Shown: positions 18,116 through 29,589, counted from the stretch's first letter. The stretch: DNA of 64,000 nt from Kushneria marisflavi (GCF_002157205.1 NZ_CP021358.1:3410001-3474000); one strand, 5' to 3'. Notes: a model not told the origin generated them from the letters alone. Numbers and translations: made by a program.

Positions 18116-20821
18116 ATGGGTGAGATCGCCAGAGAGATTCTGCCAGTCAATATCGAGGACGAGCTGAAGCAGTCGTACCTTGATTACGCGATGAGCGTCA
18201 TCATCGGTCGAGCGCTTCCCGATGTCAGGGATGGACTCAAGCCGGTGCACCGTCGCGTGCTGTATGCCATGCATGAACTGCGCAACGACTGGAACAAGTC
18301 CTATCTGAAATCGGCGCGTGTTGTGGGTGATGTCATCGGTAAGTATCACCCGCATGGTGACAGCGCCGTTTATGACACCATCGTGCGCATGGCCCAGGAC
18401 TTTTCCATGCGCTACATGCTGGTGGATGGGCAGGGCAACTTCGGCTCGATCGATGGCGACAGCGCTGCGGCCATGCGTTACACCGAAGTGCGTATGGCCC
18501 GCCTGTCACATGAGCTGCTCTCGGATCTGGAAAAGGATACGGTTAACTGGGTCGACAACTACGACGGCACCGAGCGTATCCCCGAGGTGCTGCCAACACG
18601 CGTGCCCAATCTGCTGGTTAACGGTGCCTCCGGTATCGCCGTGGGCATGGCCACCAATGTGCCGCCTCATAATATGGGCGAGGTCATTGATGGCTGTCTG
18701 GCGCTGATCGAGGACCATACGCTCAGTATCGACGAGTTGATGGAATACATTCCGGGGCCGGACTTTCCGACTGCCGGCATCATCAATGGCCGCGCCGGCA
18801 TTCTGGATGCCTATCGTACCGGTCGCGGGCGTATTCATGTTCGCGCCCGTCATACCGTCGAGCACGATGAGCGGACCGGCCGTGATCACATTGTCGTGAC
18901 CGAGTTGCCTTATCAGGTCAACAAGGCCCGTCTGATCGAAAAGATTGCCGAGCTGGTCAAGGACAAGCGCATCGAGGGCATTGCCGAGCTGCGCGATGAG
19001 TCCGACAAGGACGGTCTGCGCGTCGTCATTGAAACCCGTCGCGGCGAGTCAGGCGATGTGGTCGTCAACAACCTCTTTTCCCAGACCCAGCTTGAGACAG
19101 TGTTCGGTATCAACGTGGTGGCGCTGGAAAACGGTCAGCCCAAAACGCTGAATCTCAAGCAGCTGCTAGAAGCCTTCATTCGCCACCGCCGCGAAGTGGT
19201 CACCCGCCGAACGCTGTATGAGCTGAGAAAGGCCAAGGAACGTGGCCACATTCTTGAAGGCCTGACGGTCGCCATCTCCAACATCGATGAAGTGATCGAG
19301 CTGATCAAGGCCTCGCCCAATGCGGCCGAAGCGAAGGAAAAGCTGATTGCGCGCGACTGGATGCCGGGTCAGGTCATCGACATGCTGGACCGTGCTGGTG
19401 CGACCTCCTGCAAGCCTGACAATCTCGAGGAGAGCTGCGGGCTGTCGGATGATCGCGGGCGCTATCAACTGTCGGCGGCACAGGCTCAGGCGATTCTGGA
19501 GCTACGCCTGCACCGCCTGACCGGTCTCGAGACCGAAAAGCTGCTGGATGAGTATAAGGGTATTCTTGATACCATCGCCGAGCTGACCCGCATCCTTGCA
19601 TCGGCCGACCGACTGATGGAAGTCATTCGCGAAGAGCTTGAAGCCGTGCGCGATCAGTATCGTGACGAGCGTCGTACCGAAATTCAGAACAGCCGTCGCG
19701 ATCTCACGATGGAAGATCTGATTGCTGCGGAGGACATGGTGGTCACCATCTCCAGAAGCGGATATGCCAAGACCCAGCCGCTGTCCGATTATCAGGCGCA
19801 GAAGCGGGGCGGTCGTGGCAAGTCGGCGACCAGCATGAAGGATGAGGACGTCATTGAGCATCTGCTGGTGGCCTCGACTCACGACACCGTGCTGCTCTTC
19901 TCTGATCGCGGCAAGGTCTACTGGCTCAAGGTCTATGAAATGCCGCAGGCCTCGCGCGGGTCGCGTGGGCGTCCGCTGGTCAATCTGCTGTCGCTGGATG
20001 AAGGCGAGTGGATCACGGCGATCCTGCCGGTGAAGGAGTATCGCGACGACAGCTATATCTTCTTTGCCACGGCCAACGGTACGGTCAAACGCACCACGTT
20101 GGATCAGTTTTCGCGTCCGCGTAGTGCCGGTCTGATTGCCCTTGATCTTGATGAGGGCGACCGTCTGGTAGGGGCGGCCATCACCTCCGGTAGCGATCAT
20201 GCCATTTTGCTGTCCTCCAACGGCAAGGCCATCCGCTTTGACGAAAATGACGTGCGCGCCATGGGTCGTACGGCACGCGGCGTCAGAGGCATGCGTCTGC
20301 TGGATGATGCTCGGGTCATCAGCCTGATTATTCCCAGCACGACCACCATCGATGAAAGTGCTGACGATGAGACCGAAGTTGAAGCGTCTCAGGTCAGTGA
20401 AGGGCAGTGCTATATCCTGACGGCCTCGAGCAATGGTTACGGCAAGCGTACCCGGCTCGAGGAGTTTCCGCTGCGTGGTCGTGGTGGTCAGGGGGTCATC
20501 GCCATGCAGACCACGGCGCGTAATGGGCCGCTGGTAGCCGCCATCCAGGTTGGCGAAAGCGACGAGATGATGATGATCTCCGATCGGGGCACACTGGTCC
20601 GTACCCGGGTCAGCGAGGTATCCATCAGCTCGCGTAATACGCAGGGCGTTACCCTGATTCGTACCGTCAAGGGCGAAAGCCTCGTGTCCACCGTTCGTCT
20701 TGACGAGCTGGAAAAGGACGATGAGGCGCTGGTTGATGATGAAGAGGTGCTGACCGACGAGGCCGATCAGGCTTCTGCAGGCACCGATGACGGCGATGCC
20801 GATCCGGCCCGCGAAGAGTAG
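18116..20821 (+). CDS. gyrA: DNA gyrase subunit A
   Basis: Breakage-reunion subunit of the type II topoisomerase that introduces negative supercoils. The 901-residue protein has the catalytic Tyr122 in A-A-M-R-Y-T-E. The quinolone-resistance region has Ser83 and Asp87 (G-D-S-A-V-Y-D), the wild-type quinolone-susceptible form. The C-terminal beta-pinwheel is present with the GyrA box Q-K-R-G-G-R-G-K. The tail is strongly acidic, rich in Asp/Glu/Ala. AGGA lies about 12 bp before the ATG. It stands alone before a strong terminator and is followed by serC, a common arrangement in gammaproteobacteria. Confidence 0.98.
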   Translation: MGEIAREILPVNIEDELKQSYLDYAMSVIIGRALPDVRDGLKPVHRRVLYAMHELRNDWNKSYLKSARVVGDVIGKYHPHGDSAVYDTIVRMAQDFSMRYMLVDGQGNFGSIDGDSAAAMRYTEVRMARLSHELLSDLEKDTVNWVDNYDGTERIPEVLPTRVPNLLVNGASGIAVGMATNVPPHNMGEVIDGCLALIEDHTLSIDELMEYIPGPDFPTAGIINGRAGILDAYRTGRGRIHVRARHTVEHDERTGRDHIVVTELPYQVNKARLIEKIAELVKDKRIEGIAELRDESDKDGLRVVIETRRGESGDVVVNNLFSQTQLETVFGINVVALENGQPKTLNLKQLLEAFIRHRREVVTRRTLYELRKAKERGHILEGLTVAISNIDEVIELIKASPNAAEAKEKLIARDWMPGQVIDMLDRAGATSCKPDNLEESCGLSDDRGRYQLSAAQAQAILELRLHRLTGLETEKLLDEYKGILDTIAELTRILASADRLMEVIREELEAVRDQYRDERRTEIQNSRRDLTMEDLIAAEDMVVTISRSGYAKTQPLSDYQAQKRGGRGKSATSMKDEDVIEHLLVASTHDTVLLFSDRGKVYWLKVYEMPQASRGSRGRPLVNLLSLDEGEWITAILPVKEYRDDSYIFFATANGTVKRTTLDQFSRPRSAGLIALDLDEGDRLVGAAITSGSDHAILLSSNGKAIRFDENDVRAMGRTARGVRGMRLLDDARVISLIIPSTTTIDESADDETEVEASQVSEGQCYILTASSNGYGKRTRLEEFPLRGRGGQGVIAMQTTARNGPLVAAIQVGESDEMMMISDRGTLVRTRVSEVSISSRNTQGVTLIRTVKGESLVSTVRLDELEKDDEALVDDEEVLTDEADQASAGTDDGDADPAREE

Positions 20822-20827
20822 AACCAT

Positions 20828-20862
20828 CGGCGCCTTTCATGGAAAGGCGCCGTTATTTTTTC
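20828..20862 (+). terminator. Rho-independent terminator after gyrA
   Basis: An 11-bp perfect stem (CGGCGCCTTTC with its complement) and a 3-nt loop are followed by TTATTTTTT. It separates gyrA from the serC operon, whose start codon is only about 20 bp further on, so serC probably relies on read-through or a promoter inside this region. Confidence 0.9.
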
Positions 20863-20881
20863 AAGCCCGTCGAGACCTGAC

Positions 20882-21961
20882 ATGACCCGACATTTCAATT
20901 TCTGTTCCGGCCCCGCCACGCTGCCCACCGCCGTGCTTGAGCGCGCACGCGATGAGATGCTTGATTTTGAGGGGCGTGGCCTTTCCGTCATGGAGATGAG
21001 TCACCGCAGTGAGGCCTTCATTGCTGTTGCAGAACGCGCCGAGGCCAATCTGCGTGAGCTGATGCAGGTACCGGACAATTACAGCGTGCTGTTCATGCAG
21101 GGCGGTGCTACTCAGCAGTTTGGGTGTGTACCGCTCAATCTGCTGGGGAAGGGCGGTCGCGGTAATTATCTGGATACCGGTATCTGGTCACAGAAGGCCC
21201 TGAAGGAAGGTCGGCATCTGGGCGAGGCGCACATGGTGGCCTCTTCCGAGGGTAACGGCTATACCGCTGCGCCCGGTCAGGAAGCGCTCTCGCTATCAGA
21301 GGATGCAGCTTATCTGCACTATTGTGATAACGAAACCATCGGCGGGCTGCAGATGGATTACGTGCCCCAGGTCGAGACGCCACTGGTCTGTGACATGTCC
21401 TCCTCGATCCTGTCGCGCACGGTAGATGTCTCGAAATTCGGCGTCATCTATGCCGGTGCGCAGAAGAACATCGGTCCGGCCGGGATTGTCATCGTGATCG
21501 TGCGTAATGATCTACTGGATCAGGCGCGCCGCGAAACGCCCTCCATGCTGAACTGGAAGGCCTTTGCTGATAACGGCTCGATGCTCAATACGCCGGCAAC
21601 CTATGCCTGGTACCTGTCGGGGCTGGTTTTTGAGTGGCTCAAGGAGCAGGGCGGTGTCGATGCGATCGAGAAGATCAATCGTCGCAAGGCGCAAAAGCTT
21701 TATGAGGCCATCGATAACAGCGGCTTCTATTCCAATCCGATTGCTGCAGCCAATCGCTCGCTGACCAATGTGCCTTTTGTGCTGGGTGACGAAACGCTGA
21801 ACAAGGCGTTTCTGGCCGAGTCCGAGGCGGCAGGTCTCTTGACACTCAAGGGGCATCGCAGCGTGGGCGGTATGCGTGCCAGCCTTTATAACGCCATGCC
21901 GGAAGAGGGCGTTGATCGGCTGGTGGCCTTCATGCAGGATTTCGAGCGTCGCTACGGGTAA
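20882..21961 (+). CDS. serC: Phosphoserine aminotransferase SerC
   Basis: PLP enzyme that converts 3-phosphohydroxypyruvate and glutamate to phosphoserine; it also serves pyridoxine synthesis. The 359-residue product opens with N-F-C-S-G-P-A-T-L-P and has the PLP lysine K195 in Y-A-G-A-Q-K-N-I-G-P-A-G. It is the first gene of a dense amino-acid string: pheA starts 4 bp after its stop. Confidence 0.97.
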   Translation: MTRHFNFCSGPATLPTAVLERARDEMLDFEGRGLSVMEMSHRSEAFIAVAERAEANLRELMQVPDNYSVLFMQGGATQQFGCVPLNLLGKGGRGNYLDTGIWSQKALKEGRHLGEAHMVASSEGNGYTAAPGQEALSLSEDAAYLHYCDNETIGGLQMDYVPQVETPLVCDMSSSILSRTVDVSKFGVIYAGAQKNIGPAGIVIVIVRNDLLDQARRETPSMLNWKAFADNGSMLNTPATYAWYLSGLVFEWLKEQGGVDAIEKINRRKAQKLYEAIDNSGFYSNPIAAANRSLTNVPFVLGDETLNKAFLAESEAAGLLTLKGHRSVGGMRASLYNAMPEEGVDRLVAFMQDFERRYG

Positions 21962-21965
21962 CTAC

Positions 21966-23084
21966 ATGACCGATCAGTCTTCTTCTCTCGACAATAACGA
22001 TCAGGGCGTGGATCTTGGCGCCCTGCGTGATCGCATTGATACGCTGGATCAGCAGATTCTCGATCTGATCAGTGAGCGTGCGGCCTGCGCCCAGCAGGTG
22101 GCTCATGTCAAACTGGCCGAAGACCCGGAGGCAGTGTTCTACCGCCCCGAGCGCGAAGCTCAGGTCCTCAAGCGCATCATGGCCCTCAACAAGGGGCCGC
22201 TGGCGGGCGAGGAGATGGCGCGCCTGTTCCGGGAGATCATGTCGGCCTGTCTGGCGCTGGAAAAGCCAGTGCGTGCCGCCTATCTCGGGCCGGAAGGCAC
22301 CTTTACCCAGCAGGCTGCCCTCAAGCATTTTGGTGACAGTGCGGTCTGCAAGCCGTTGCCGGCCATCGATGAGGTCTTTCGCGAGGTCGAGGCGGGTGCT
22401 GCCAACTATGGGGTGGTGCCGGTCGAGAACTCGACCGAGGGCGTGGTCAATCACACGCTGGACTCCTTCATGGATACCTCCCTGCGGATCTGTGGCGAGG
22501 TGGTTCTGCGTATTCATCACCACCTACTGGTCGGCAGCAACACGCGCCGGGACAAGGTGTCGCGCATCTATTCCCACTCACAGTCGCTGGCACAGTGTCG
22601 CAAGTGGCTTGATGCCCACTATCCGCACGCCGAACGTGTGGCCGTGTCCTCCAATGCCGAAGCGGCGCGCCGGGTCAAAAGCGAATGGCACACCGCAGCC
22701 ATTGCCGGTGACATGGCCGCGCGGCTTTATGGCCTTGAGCGCCTCGAAGAAAAGATCGAGGACATGCCGGACAACTCGACGCGCTTTTTGATCATCGGCA
22801 ACCACGATGTGCCGCCCAGTGGTGAGGACAAGACGTCGCTGGTGGCTTCCATGCGTAATCAGCCGGGTGCCCTGCATGACCTGCTCGAACCCTTCCATCG
22901 ACATCATGTCGATATGACGCGTCTTGAGAGCCGGCCTTCTCGCCATGGTCTCTGGAATTACGTCTTCTTCATCGATTTCAAGGGGCATCAGGAAGAGCCG
23001 CGCGTGCAGGCGGCCTTGGAAGAAGTCAGGCTGCGGGCCGCCGACGTGCGCGTACTGGGGTCCTATCCGGTGGGTGTGCTTTGA
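21966..23084 (+). CDS. pheA: Bifunctional chorismate mutase / prephenate dehydratase
   Basis: Converts chorismate to prephenate and then phenylpyruvate for phenylalanine synthesis. The 372-residue product has a chorismate mutase (AroQ) domain at about 15-100 (L-R-D-R-I-D-x-L-D-x-Q-I-L), a prephenate dehydratase domain from G-P-E-G-T-F-T-Q-Q-A with the catalytic N-S-T-R-F, and a C-terminal ACT regulatory domain (N-Q-P-G-A-L-H-D-L-L; E-S-R-P) for phenylalanine feedback. The start M-T-D-Q-S-S is 4 bp after serC. Its TGA overlaps the TTG start of the next gene. Confidence 0.97.
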   Translation: MTDQSSSLDNNDQGVDLGALRDRIDTLDQQILDLISERAACAQQVAHVKLAEDPEAVFYRPEREAQVLKRIMALNKGPLAGEEMARLFREIMSACLALEKPVRAAYLGPEGTFTQQAALKHFGDSAVCKPLPAIDEVFREVEAGAANYGVVPVENSTEGVVNHTLDSFMDTSLRICGEVVLRIHHHLLVGSNTRRDKVSRIYSHSQSLAQCRKWLDAHYPHAERVAVSSNAEAARRVKSEWHTAAIAGDMAARLYGLERLEEKIEDMPDNSTRFLIIGNHDVPPSGEDKTSLVASMRNQPGALHDLLEPFHRHHVDMTRLESRPSRHGLWNYVFFIDFKGHQEEPRVQAALEEVRLRAADVRVLGSYPVGVL

Positions 23085-25330
23085 GCGAGCAGGCCATTTC
23101 AGGGGCGTCGACCGTATTGTCCGAAGAGCCCGGTATTCTGGTCATCGGATTGGGGCTGATCGGCGGTTCGCTGCTGGCGGCCCTACGCGATTCCGGTTAT
23201 GCCGGGCGCTGTTTTGGCGTTGATCTCAATCCCAATGAGGTCGCTCTGGGGCGGCGCATGGGATTGATTGATGATGGTGGTGCAGACCCGGCTGCCTTTT
23301 TGCCTCATGTCTCGCTGATCGTGCTGGCCGTACCGGTCATGGCGATTGCACCGGTCATGGCGCAGCTGAGCCAGCTTCGTCGTCACGGTCAGGTAGTGAC
23401 CGATGTGGGCAGTACCAAATCGGCCATTCGTGATCAGATCCGAGCGGCGCTTGGTCGAGTACCAAGTTGGCTGGTGCTGGGTCATCCTATCGCCGGTGCA
23501 GAGAAAAGCGGCGTTGAGGCCGCCAATCCAGCGCTGTATCAGCGTCATCGTGTGATTCTGACCCCTGAAGCCGATACCGATCCGCAGGCCCTGAAACGCG
23601 TTGAACATCTATGGCGCGCCTGTGGCGCCCATATCGAGCAGTTGACGGTTGAGCGTCACGATGAGGTGCTGGCGCGGACCAGTCATCTGCCGCATCTGTT
23701 GGCCTTTTCACTGGTCGACACGCTGGCGCGTCAGGATGATCGGCTCGACATCTTTCGCTACGCTGCCGGTGGCTTTCGTGATTTCACCCGCATTGCGGGC
23801 AGTGACCCGGTGATGTGGCGCGACATCTATCTCGCCAATCGGGAAGCGGTGCTTGAAGCGCTTTCGGAATTCGAGGCCGGCGTCAGCGAACTTCGTACTG
23901 CCGTGGCACGCGGTGACGGCGATGCCATGCTGGGCATATTCTCCCGCGCCAGTCACGCGCGACATTATTTCGACAGATTACTCAGCCAGAAGAGCTATCA
24001 GGTCATGGAAACCAGAAACGTTGTGTACCGTGCGAGCGCCGGCGGTCAGGTCAGGGGCAACATTCGAGTGCCTGGCGACAAGTCGATGTCGCATCGCTCC
24101 ATCATGCTGGGTGCGCTGGCTGAAGGCGTAACGACCGTGGAAGGCTTTCTTGAAGGTGAGGATAGCCTGGCCACGCTTCAGGCCTTTCGTGAAATGGGCG
24201 TGGCGATTGAAGGTCCTCAGGCCGGCCGTGTGGTCATCCACGGGGTGGGTCTTCACGGCCTGAAACAGCCAAAAGGCGCCCTGTATCTGGGCAACTCCGG
24301 TACCAGCATGCGCCTGTTTGCAGGGCTCATGGCCGGACAGACATTTGATGTCACGCTCACTGGCGATGACTCTCTCAATCGTCGCCCGATGGGGCGCGTC
24401 GCTGACCCGCTACGACTGATGGGCGCCGTCATTGATACCGGTGAGGGTGGTCGCCCACCGCTGACCGTTCGCGGAGGGCAGCGCCTGGCCGGTATCGATT
24501 ATGATCTGCCCATGGCCAGTGCTCAGGTCAAATCGTGCCTGCTGCTGGCCGGCATGTATGCCACCGGCGATACCAGGGTGCGTGAGCCGGCGCCGACTCG
24601 GGATCATACCGAGCGTATGCTGACCGCCTTTGGCTATCCGGTCGCTCGTCATGAGGATGTGGCCCATATCGCAGGCGGTGGTCGGCTCACTGGCGGCTTC
24701 ATCGATGTGCCGGCGGACATTTCCTCGGCAGCGTTCTTCCTGGTGGCTGCCTCCATTACCCCCGGGGCGGATCTGACCCTGCAGCACGTGGGTATCAATC
24801 CGACTCGTGTTGGTGTCATCAACATCCTGCGCGAGATGGGCGCCGATATTGAGCTGCTCAATGAGCGCAAGGTCAGCGGCGAACCGGTCGCCGATGTGCG
24901 GGTGCGTCACGCCGAGTTGCACGGGATTGATATCCCGGTGGATCAGGTGCCGCTTGCCATTGATGAGTTTCCGGTGCTCTTTATCGCGGCGGCCAATGCC
25001 CGTGGTACCACCCGCCTTCGCGATGCGCTTGAACTGCGGGTCAAGGAGTCCGATCGTATCAAGGCCATGGCCGACGGTCTGGATATCCTGGGCGTGGCCA
25101 ACACGGTGGTCGAAGACGGTATCGACATCGTGGGTGGCCGTTATCACGGGGGCGAAGTTGAAAGCCTTGGGGACCATCGCATTGCAATGGCCTTTACCGT
25201 GGCTGCCCTGTGCGCCGAGGGAGACATCACCATTCGTGACTGCGCCAACGTGGCGACGTCCTTTCCCAACTTTCCTGCATTGGTCCGAGAGGTCGGCATG
25301 CAGCTTGAGGTCGTTTCGGAGGACGCATGA
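23081..25330 (+). CDS. Fusion of prephenate dehydrogenase (TyrA) and EPSP synthase (AroA)
   Basis: A 749-residue two-domain enzyme. Residues 1 to about 300 are prephenate/arogenate dehydrogenase with the NAD site G-L-G-L-I-G-G-S at 23-30 and [10 protein letters not shown]. From about 313 on it is 3-phosphoshikimate 1-carboxyvinyltransferase: [18 protein letters not shown], and R-x-K-E-S-D-R. It covers one shared shikimate step and one tyrosine step. The start is TTG, overlapping the pheA stop (TTGA), so translation is coupled. The fusion is known in pseudomonads and Halomonas relatives. The hisC-type aminotransferase often found between pheA and tyrA is absent. Confidence 0.95.
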   Translation: MSEQAISGASTVLSEEPGILVIGLGLIGGSLLAALRDSGYAGRCFGVDLNPNEVALGRRMGLIDDGGADPAAFLPHVSLIVLAVPVMAIAPVMAQLSQLRRHGQVVTDVGSTKSAIRDQIRAALGRVPSWLVLGHPIAGAEKSGVEAANPALYQRHRVILTPEADTDPQALKRVEHLWRACGAHIEQLTVERHDEVLARTSHLPHLLAFSLVDTLARQDDRLDIFRYAAGGFRDFTRIAGSDPVMWRDIYLANREAVLEALSEFEAGVSELRTAVARGDGDAMLGIFSRASHARHYFDRLLSQKSYQVMETRNVVYRASAGGQVRGNIRVPGDKSMSHRSIMLGALAEGVTTVEGFLEGEDSLATLQAFREMGVAIEGPQAGRVVIHGVGLHGLKQPKGALYLGNSGTSMRLFAGLMAGQTFDVTLTGDDSLNRRPMGRVADPLRLMGAVIDTGEGGRPPLTVRGGQRLAGIDYDLPMASAQVKSCLLLAGMYATGDTRVREPAPTRDHTERMLTAFGYPVARHEDVAHIAGGGRLTGGFIDVPADISSAAFFLVAASITPGADLTLQHVGINPTRVGVINILREMGADIELLNERKVSGEPVADVRVRHAELHGIDIPVDQVPLAIDEFPVLFIAAANARGTTRLRDALELRVKESDRIKAMADGLDILGVANTVVEDGIDIVGGRYHGGEVESLGDHRIAMAFTVAALCAEGDITIRDCANVATSFPNFPALVREVGMQLEVVSEDA

Positions 25331-26022
25331 GTCAGCAGGCCAATGCAGCAGTCATCGCCATCGATGGCCCCGGTGGGGCCGGCAAGGGCACGATCAGTCG
25401 ACTGGTCGCCCAGGATCTGGGCTGGCATCTGCTGGACTCGGGGGCGCTCTATCGTCTGACGGCGCTGGCTGCCCTGCGTCGTGGTATCGAAATGACCGAT
25501 GGTGTCGCCCTTGAGTCGGTGGCGCGTGACCTGGATGTGACCTTTGTCAGCGAAGGCGAACACACACGGATCATGCTGGAAGGCGAGGATGTCAGCGCCG
25601 ACATTCGCAACGAGCATGTCGGTGGATGCGCTTCACAGGTTGCCGCGATCACTGGCGTGCGTGATGCACTGCTGGCACGTCAGCGTGAGTTCGCCAAAGC
25701 GCCGGGGCTGGTGGCCGATGGTCGTGACATGGGCACCGTGGTCTTTCCGCAATCCCCGCTCAAGATATTTTTGACAGCCAGCGCCGAGGAAAGGGCGCGA
25801 AGAAGACACGATCAGTTGCGGCAGGCCGGACAACATGCTAGCCTTTCGAGCCTTTTAAAGGAGATAGAGGCTCGGGACGCGCGTGACATGCAGCGAACGG
25901 TGGCGCCATTAAGGCCTGCCGAGGATGCGGTCACGATTGATACGACCGAGCTTTCGATCCCGGATGTCGTGGCACGCATTGAAGCACTTCTCTCCCTGCG
26001 TGGTTTGAAAAGCCCGCAATGA
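25327..26022 (+). CDS. cmk: Cytidylate kinase
   Basis: Phosphorylates CMP and dCMP to the diphosphates. The 231-residue product has the P-loop G-P-G-G-A-G-K-G-T at 14-22, the CMP-binding segment L-D-S-G-A-L-Y-R, and [10 protein letters not shown]. The ATG overlaps the previous stop by 4 bp. It precedes rpsA, a very common cmk-rpsA pairing. Confidence 0.97.
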   Translation: MSQQANAAVIAIDGPGGAGKGTISRLVAQDLGWHLLDSGALYRLTALAALRRGIEMTDGVALESVARDLDVTFVSEGEHTRIMLEGEDVSADIRNEHVGGCASQVAAITGVRDALLARQREFAKAPGLVADGRDMGTVVFPQSPLKIFLTASAEERARRRHDQLRQAGQHASLSSLLKEIEARDARDMQRTVAPLRPAEDAVTIDTTELSIPDVVARIEALLSLRGLKSPQ

Positions 26023-26204
26023 GCGCCTGAATTTCCGGAGGCCCCGGCAAGACGTCATGGGGTGGCAGCGGTCAACATCTGTAAACCCTGCCACGTCTAA
26101 CCAGCGTTAACGTCCCCGGGGAGTTTGTCATTGGCCCGCGCTTGTTGGTGGCGTGGAGAATGCAGCCGTCCCGGTTGCTTTTTGTTGATCACTATAGGAA
26201 TACC

Positions 26205-27881
26205 ATGAGCGAAAGCTTTGCAGAACTGTTTGAACAGTCTCTTCAGGACATCAACATGGAACCCGGTGCCATTGTCATGGCGACCGTGGTGGACATTGAA
26301 GGTGACTGGATCACTGTCAACGCCGGGCTGAAATCCGAAGGGCAGATCCCTGCGGCACAGTTTCGTAGCGACAATGGTGAACTGACCATCAAGGTCGGCG
26401 ATGAAGTCAAGGTTGCGCTGGAAGCCGTGGAAGACGGTTTCGGTGAGACACGCCTGTCTCGCGAAAAGGCCAAGCGTGCCGAAGCCTGGAAGGAACTGGA
26501 AGCAGCCTTCGAGGAAAACGAAGTCGTCAAGGGCGTGATCAACGGAAAGGTCAAGGGCGGTTTCACCGTCGATGTCAATTCCATCCGTGCCTTCCTCCCG
26601 GGCTCGCTTGTCGATGTCCGTCCGGTTCGCGATACCGCGCACCTGGAAAACAAGGAACTCGACTTCAAAGTCATCAAGCTCGATGCGAAGCGCAACAACG
26701 TTGTCGTTTCTCGCCGTGCCGTACTTGAAGCCGAAAACAGTGCCGAGCGTGAAGCACTGCTCGCGACACTGCAGGAAGGCCAGCAGATCAACGGTATCGT
26801 CAAGAATCTGACCGATTACGGCGCCTTCGTCGATCTCGGCGGTGTTGACGGCCTGCTGCACATCACCGATATGGCTTGGAAGCGCATCAAGCATCCGAGC
26901 GAAATCGTGGCTGTTGGCGACGAGATCAATGTCAAGGTGTTGAAGTTTGACCGCGAGCGCAACCGCGTATCACTGGGTCTGAAGCAGCTGGGCGAAGATC
27001 CGTGGGTCAACATCAAGAATCGTTACCCGGAAGGCACCAAGGTCAACGCACGCGTGACCAATCTGACCGACTACGGCTGCTTTGCCGAGCTGGAAGAGGG
27101 TGTTGAAGGTCTGGTTCACGTTTCCGAAATGGACTGGACCAACAAGAACATCCATCCGTCCAAGGTGGTTCAGGTCGGTGACGATGTTGAAGTCATGGTG
27201 CTGGATATCGACGAAGAACGTCGTCGTATCTCGCTGGGCATCAAGCAGTGCACCTCCAATCCGTGGGAAGACTTCAGCTCGCGCTTTGCCAAGGGCGACC
27301 GTGTCTCCGGTACCATCAAGTCGATCACCGACTTCGGTATCTTCATCGGTCTGGATGGCAGCATCGATGGTCTGGTGCACCTCTCCGACATCTCCTGGAA
27401 CGAGACTGGCGAAGAAGCCGTTCGTCGCTATCGCAAGGGTGAAGAAGCCGAGGCCGTCATCCTGTCGATCGATCCGGAGCGTGAGCGCATCTCGCTGGGC
27501 ATCAAGCAGCTGGAAAGCGATCCGATGTCCGAGTACCTGGCCGTTAACGACAAGGGCGCACTCGTGTCCGGTCGTGTGACCGAAGTGGATGCCCGTGAAG
27601 CCTACGTGGAACTGGCAACTGACGTCATCGCCGTACTCAAGGCCTCCGAGATCAGCAGTGACCGTGTTGAAGACGCCCGTACCGTGATCAACGAAGGCGA
27701 CAGCGTTGAAGCACGCATTGTCGGTGTTGACCGCAAAAACCGCGTCATCAACCTGTCTATCCGCGCCAAGGATCAGGACGAGACTCGTCAGAACATGCGC
27801 AACATGCGTGAGCAGGAGACCGAGACTTCCGGTCCGACCACTATCGGTGACCTGATCAAGCAGCAGATGAATCAGGACTGA
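26205..27881 (+). CDS. rpsA: 30S ribosomal protein S1
   Basis: The largest 30S protein, which binds mRNA leaders and helps initiation. The 558-residue product (E. coli 557) contains six S1 OB-fold repeats; the four central-to-C-terminal ones show the motif (G)-x-F-V/I-x-L-x-x-V/x-G-L-V/L-H-x-S/T-D. The ATG at 26205 has TAGGA upstream; an in-frame ATG at 26142 would add 21 unlikely residues. The 182-nt leader after cmk may carry S1 autogenous control, as known in E. coli, but I see no clear conserved fold. Confidence 0.97.
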   Translation: MSESFAELFEQSLQDINMEPGAIVMATVVDIEGDWITVNAGLKSEGQIPAAQFRSDNGELTIKVGDEVKVALEAVEDGFGETRLSREKAKRAEAWKELEAAFEENEVVKGVINGKVKGGFTVDVNSIRAFLPGSLVDVRPVRDTAHLENKELDFKVIKLDAKRNNVVVSRRAVLEAENSAEREALLATLQEGQQINGIVKNLTDYGAFVDLGGVDGLLHITDMAWKRIKHPSEIVAVGDEINVKVLKFDRERNRVSLGLKQLGEDPWVNIKNRYPEGTKVNARVTNLTDYGCFAELEEGVEGLVHVSEMDWTNKNIHPSKVVQVGDDVEVMVLDIDEERRRISLGIKQCTSNPWEDFSSRFAKGDRVSGTIKSITDFGIFIGLDGSIDGLVHLSDISWNETGEEAVRRYRKGEEAEAVILSIDPERERISLGIKQLESDPMSEYLAVNDKGALVSGRVTEVDAREAYVELATDVIAVLKASEISSDRVEDARTVINEGDSVEARIVGVDRKNRVINLSIRAKDQDETRQNMRNMREQETETSGPTTIGDLIKQQMNQD

Positions 27882-28029
27882 TAGATCGCTCTCGGCCATC
27901 TGCTGGATGGCTGTAGAGGTCTGTTCAGATATATCAATGACACTGTCGTCAGCAGTATCCATCCTGCTGGCGACAATGTTGAAATCACGGATTTAATCGC
28001 CCCTGATCATTCAGGGAGACGGAGGTAGC

Positions 28030-28173
28030 ATGCAGGTCGTCAGCTCACTCAAGTCAGCCAAGACTCGCCACAAGGATTGTCAGGTCGTCAAGCGTCGCGG
28101 TCGCGTTTACGTTATCTGCAAGTCCAACCCGCGCTTCAAGGCCGTTCAGGGCCGTCCGAAGCCCAAGCGTTAA
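28030..28173 (+). CDS. rpmJ: 50S ribosomal protein L36, cysteine-depleted (YkgO-like) form
   Basis: A 47-residue protein starting [11 protein letters not shown] and containing [19 protein letters not shown]. Canonical L36 has a C-x2-C...C...H zinc ribbon; here only two cysteines (17 and 30) remain, the first cysteine is replaced by lysine and the histidine by phenylalanine. This is the zinc-independent type, which in E. coli is ykgO under Zur. GGAG precedes the ATG. It follows rpsA by 148 bp, where many relatives have ihfB, and no partner L31 gene or clear Zur box is visible. A strong terminator follows. Confidence 0.92.
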   Translation: MQVVSSLKSAKTRHKDCQVVKRRGRVYVICKSNPRFKAVQGRPKPKR

Positions 28174-28212
28174 TGCCTCAGGCATGATTGGAGCCCTTCG
28201 GGGCTTCGCGCG

Positions 28213-28248
28213 AAAAGGCCCCCAATTAAACATTGGGGGCCTTTTTTA
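28213..28248 (+). terminator. Rho-independent terminator after rpmJ
   Basis: AAAAGGCCCCCAAT pairs with ATTGGGGGCCTTTT over a 5-nt loop, ending in six T. The A-run on the left could also serve the oppositely oriented reductase gene. Confidence 0.92.
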
Positions 28249-28342
28249 TGCGTCATACTTTGGTGTTCAGGGCAGTATTTGATTGACAAGGTCCACCCAA
28301 TGGGCGGGCCCTGTTTTACGCCTTAATGAACACTGCTGATCA

Positions 28343-29422
28343 TCAGCGCTGGTCGCTGCGGTTCTCGATGGTCTTGCGGTAATGATCGATGAAGGGTTTT
28401 TCGGCCCTGTCGATACGATCCATGCCGGACACCACGCGATGCCAGTATGGGTACTGTGGGGCCGGGCGTGTCACCGCTTCAATACGGTCAATATCGTCCT
28501 GATTGAGGGTCATCTCGGCAGCGGCCAGATCATCCTTTAGATGCGCTTCATTGCGAGCGCCGATGATCAGTGAGGTCACACCCGGACGGTCCTTGAGCCA
28601 TGCAAGGCAGGTACGAGGAATCGATGCATTGTATTTTTCGCCAATCTCGGCCAGCAGCTCGATGATGTCATAAGCGCGCTCCATGTCATGGATGTAGGGC
28701 TCGGGCCAGCCATTGCCCTGGCGTGTGCCCTCCGGCGCCTTCTGACCACGACGCAGCTTGCCATTGAAGACGCCTTCCCCCAGCGGCCCCCAGATCAGCG
28801 TGCCGATATTCTGATCGATCGACAGCGGCATCAATTCGTACTCCGCCTCGCGAGACTCCGGCGTGTAATAGATCTGCTGGCTGATCGGCGGCATCAGGTG
28901 ATGCAGTTCGGCCTTGCCGATGGTTTTCATCATCTGCCAGCCGGTGAAATTGGACGTGCCGTAATAGCGGATCTTGCCGCTTTGTATCAGGTGGTCGAGG
29001 GCATAAAGCATCTCCTCGACCGGCGTTATGCCATCCCAGTTATGCATCTGATAAAGATCGATGCGGTCGGTGCCAAGACGCTTGAGGCTCGCCTCACAGG
29101 CATTAATCAAGTGATAGCGCGAGAATCCGCTATGGTTCGGGTTGTCGCTCATCGGGCTTCTCGCCTTGCTGGCCAGAATGATGTCGTTGCGCTTGTCGCC
29201 AAGGGCGCGACCAACCAGCTCTTCGGCTTCGCCCTTTGAGTAGAGATCTGCCGTGTCGATCAGGTTGACGCCGGCATCCAGCGCCATATCAAACTGGCGT
29301 CGTGCGCCATCAACATCGACACTGGCCGCCTTTTCAAAGCCACCGCTGCCACCGAAGGGAACGGTGCCAAGTGCCATTTCAGAAACCAGCAGGCCGGAGT
29401 TGCCGAGCGGACGATATTTCAT
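28343..29422 (-). CDS. Aldo/keto reductase
   Basis: NADPH-dependent oxidoreductase of 359 residues; the substrate is unknown. It shows the AKR start M-K-Y-R-P-L-G-N-S-G-L-L-V-S, and the tetrad Asp and Tyr in D-T-A-D-L-Y, Lys in A-S-K-A-R, and His in Y-Q-M-H-N-W-D. Cofactor-binding G-T-S-N-F and G-A-R-N-E-x-H-L follow. The chosen ATG follows GGGAAG. It stands alone on the minus strand. The pattern is of the YghZ/Mogr type; members act on aldehydes from methylglyoxal to sugars, so no specific role is proposed. Confidence 0.88.
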   Translation of the reverse strand: MKYRPLGNSGLLVSEMALGTVPFGGSGGFEKAASVDVDGARRQFDMALDAGVNLIDTADLYSKGEAEELVGRALGDKRNDIILASKARSPMSDNPNHSGFSRYHLINACEASLKRLGTDRIDLYQMHNWDGITPVEEMLYALDHLIQSGKIRYYGTSNFTGWQMMKTIGKAELHHLMPPISQQIYYTPESREAEYELMPLSIDQNIGTLIWGPLGEGVFNGKLRRGQKAPEGTRQGNGWPEPYIHDMERAYDIIELLAEIGEKYNASIPRTCLAWLKDRPGVTSLIIGARNEAHLKDDLAAAEMTLNQDDIDRIEAVTRPAPQYPYWHRVVSGMDRIDRAEKPFIDHYRKTIENRSDQR

Positions 29423-29589
29423 GTGAAAGCTTCCCTGTTTTCCTGACAGACTCAATCAAGTGATTGATCAGGTCATAAGCCTGGCATAACCGATCAACGC
29501 AGCAAGTCTGAACGATGAACACACAAAAGCCTTCAAGGCGGATCGGCAAATCATGACACTCGAATCAGGTGTGAATGAATCGGCCTGAA

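Noticed and set aside
28248..28262. GTCATAC after the rpmJ terminator, resembling the island operator core
   Set aside because: Only the 7-base core matches, it lies between convergent genes, and no sugar-acid gene is near; likely chance.
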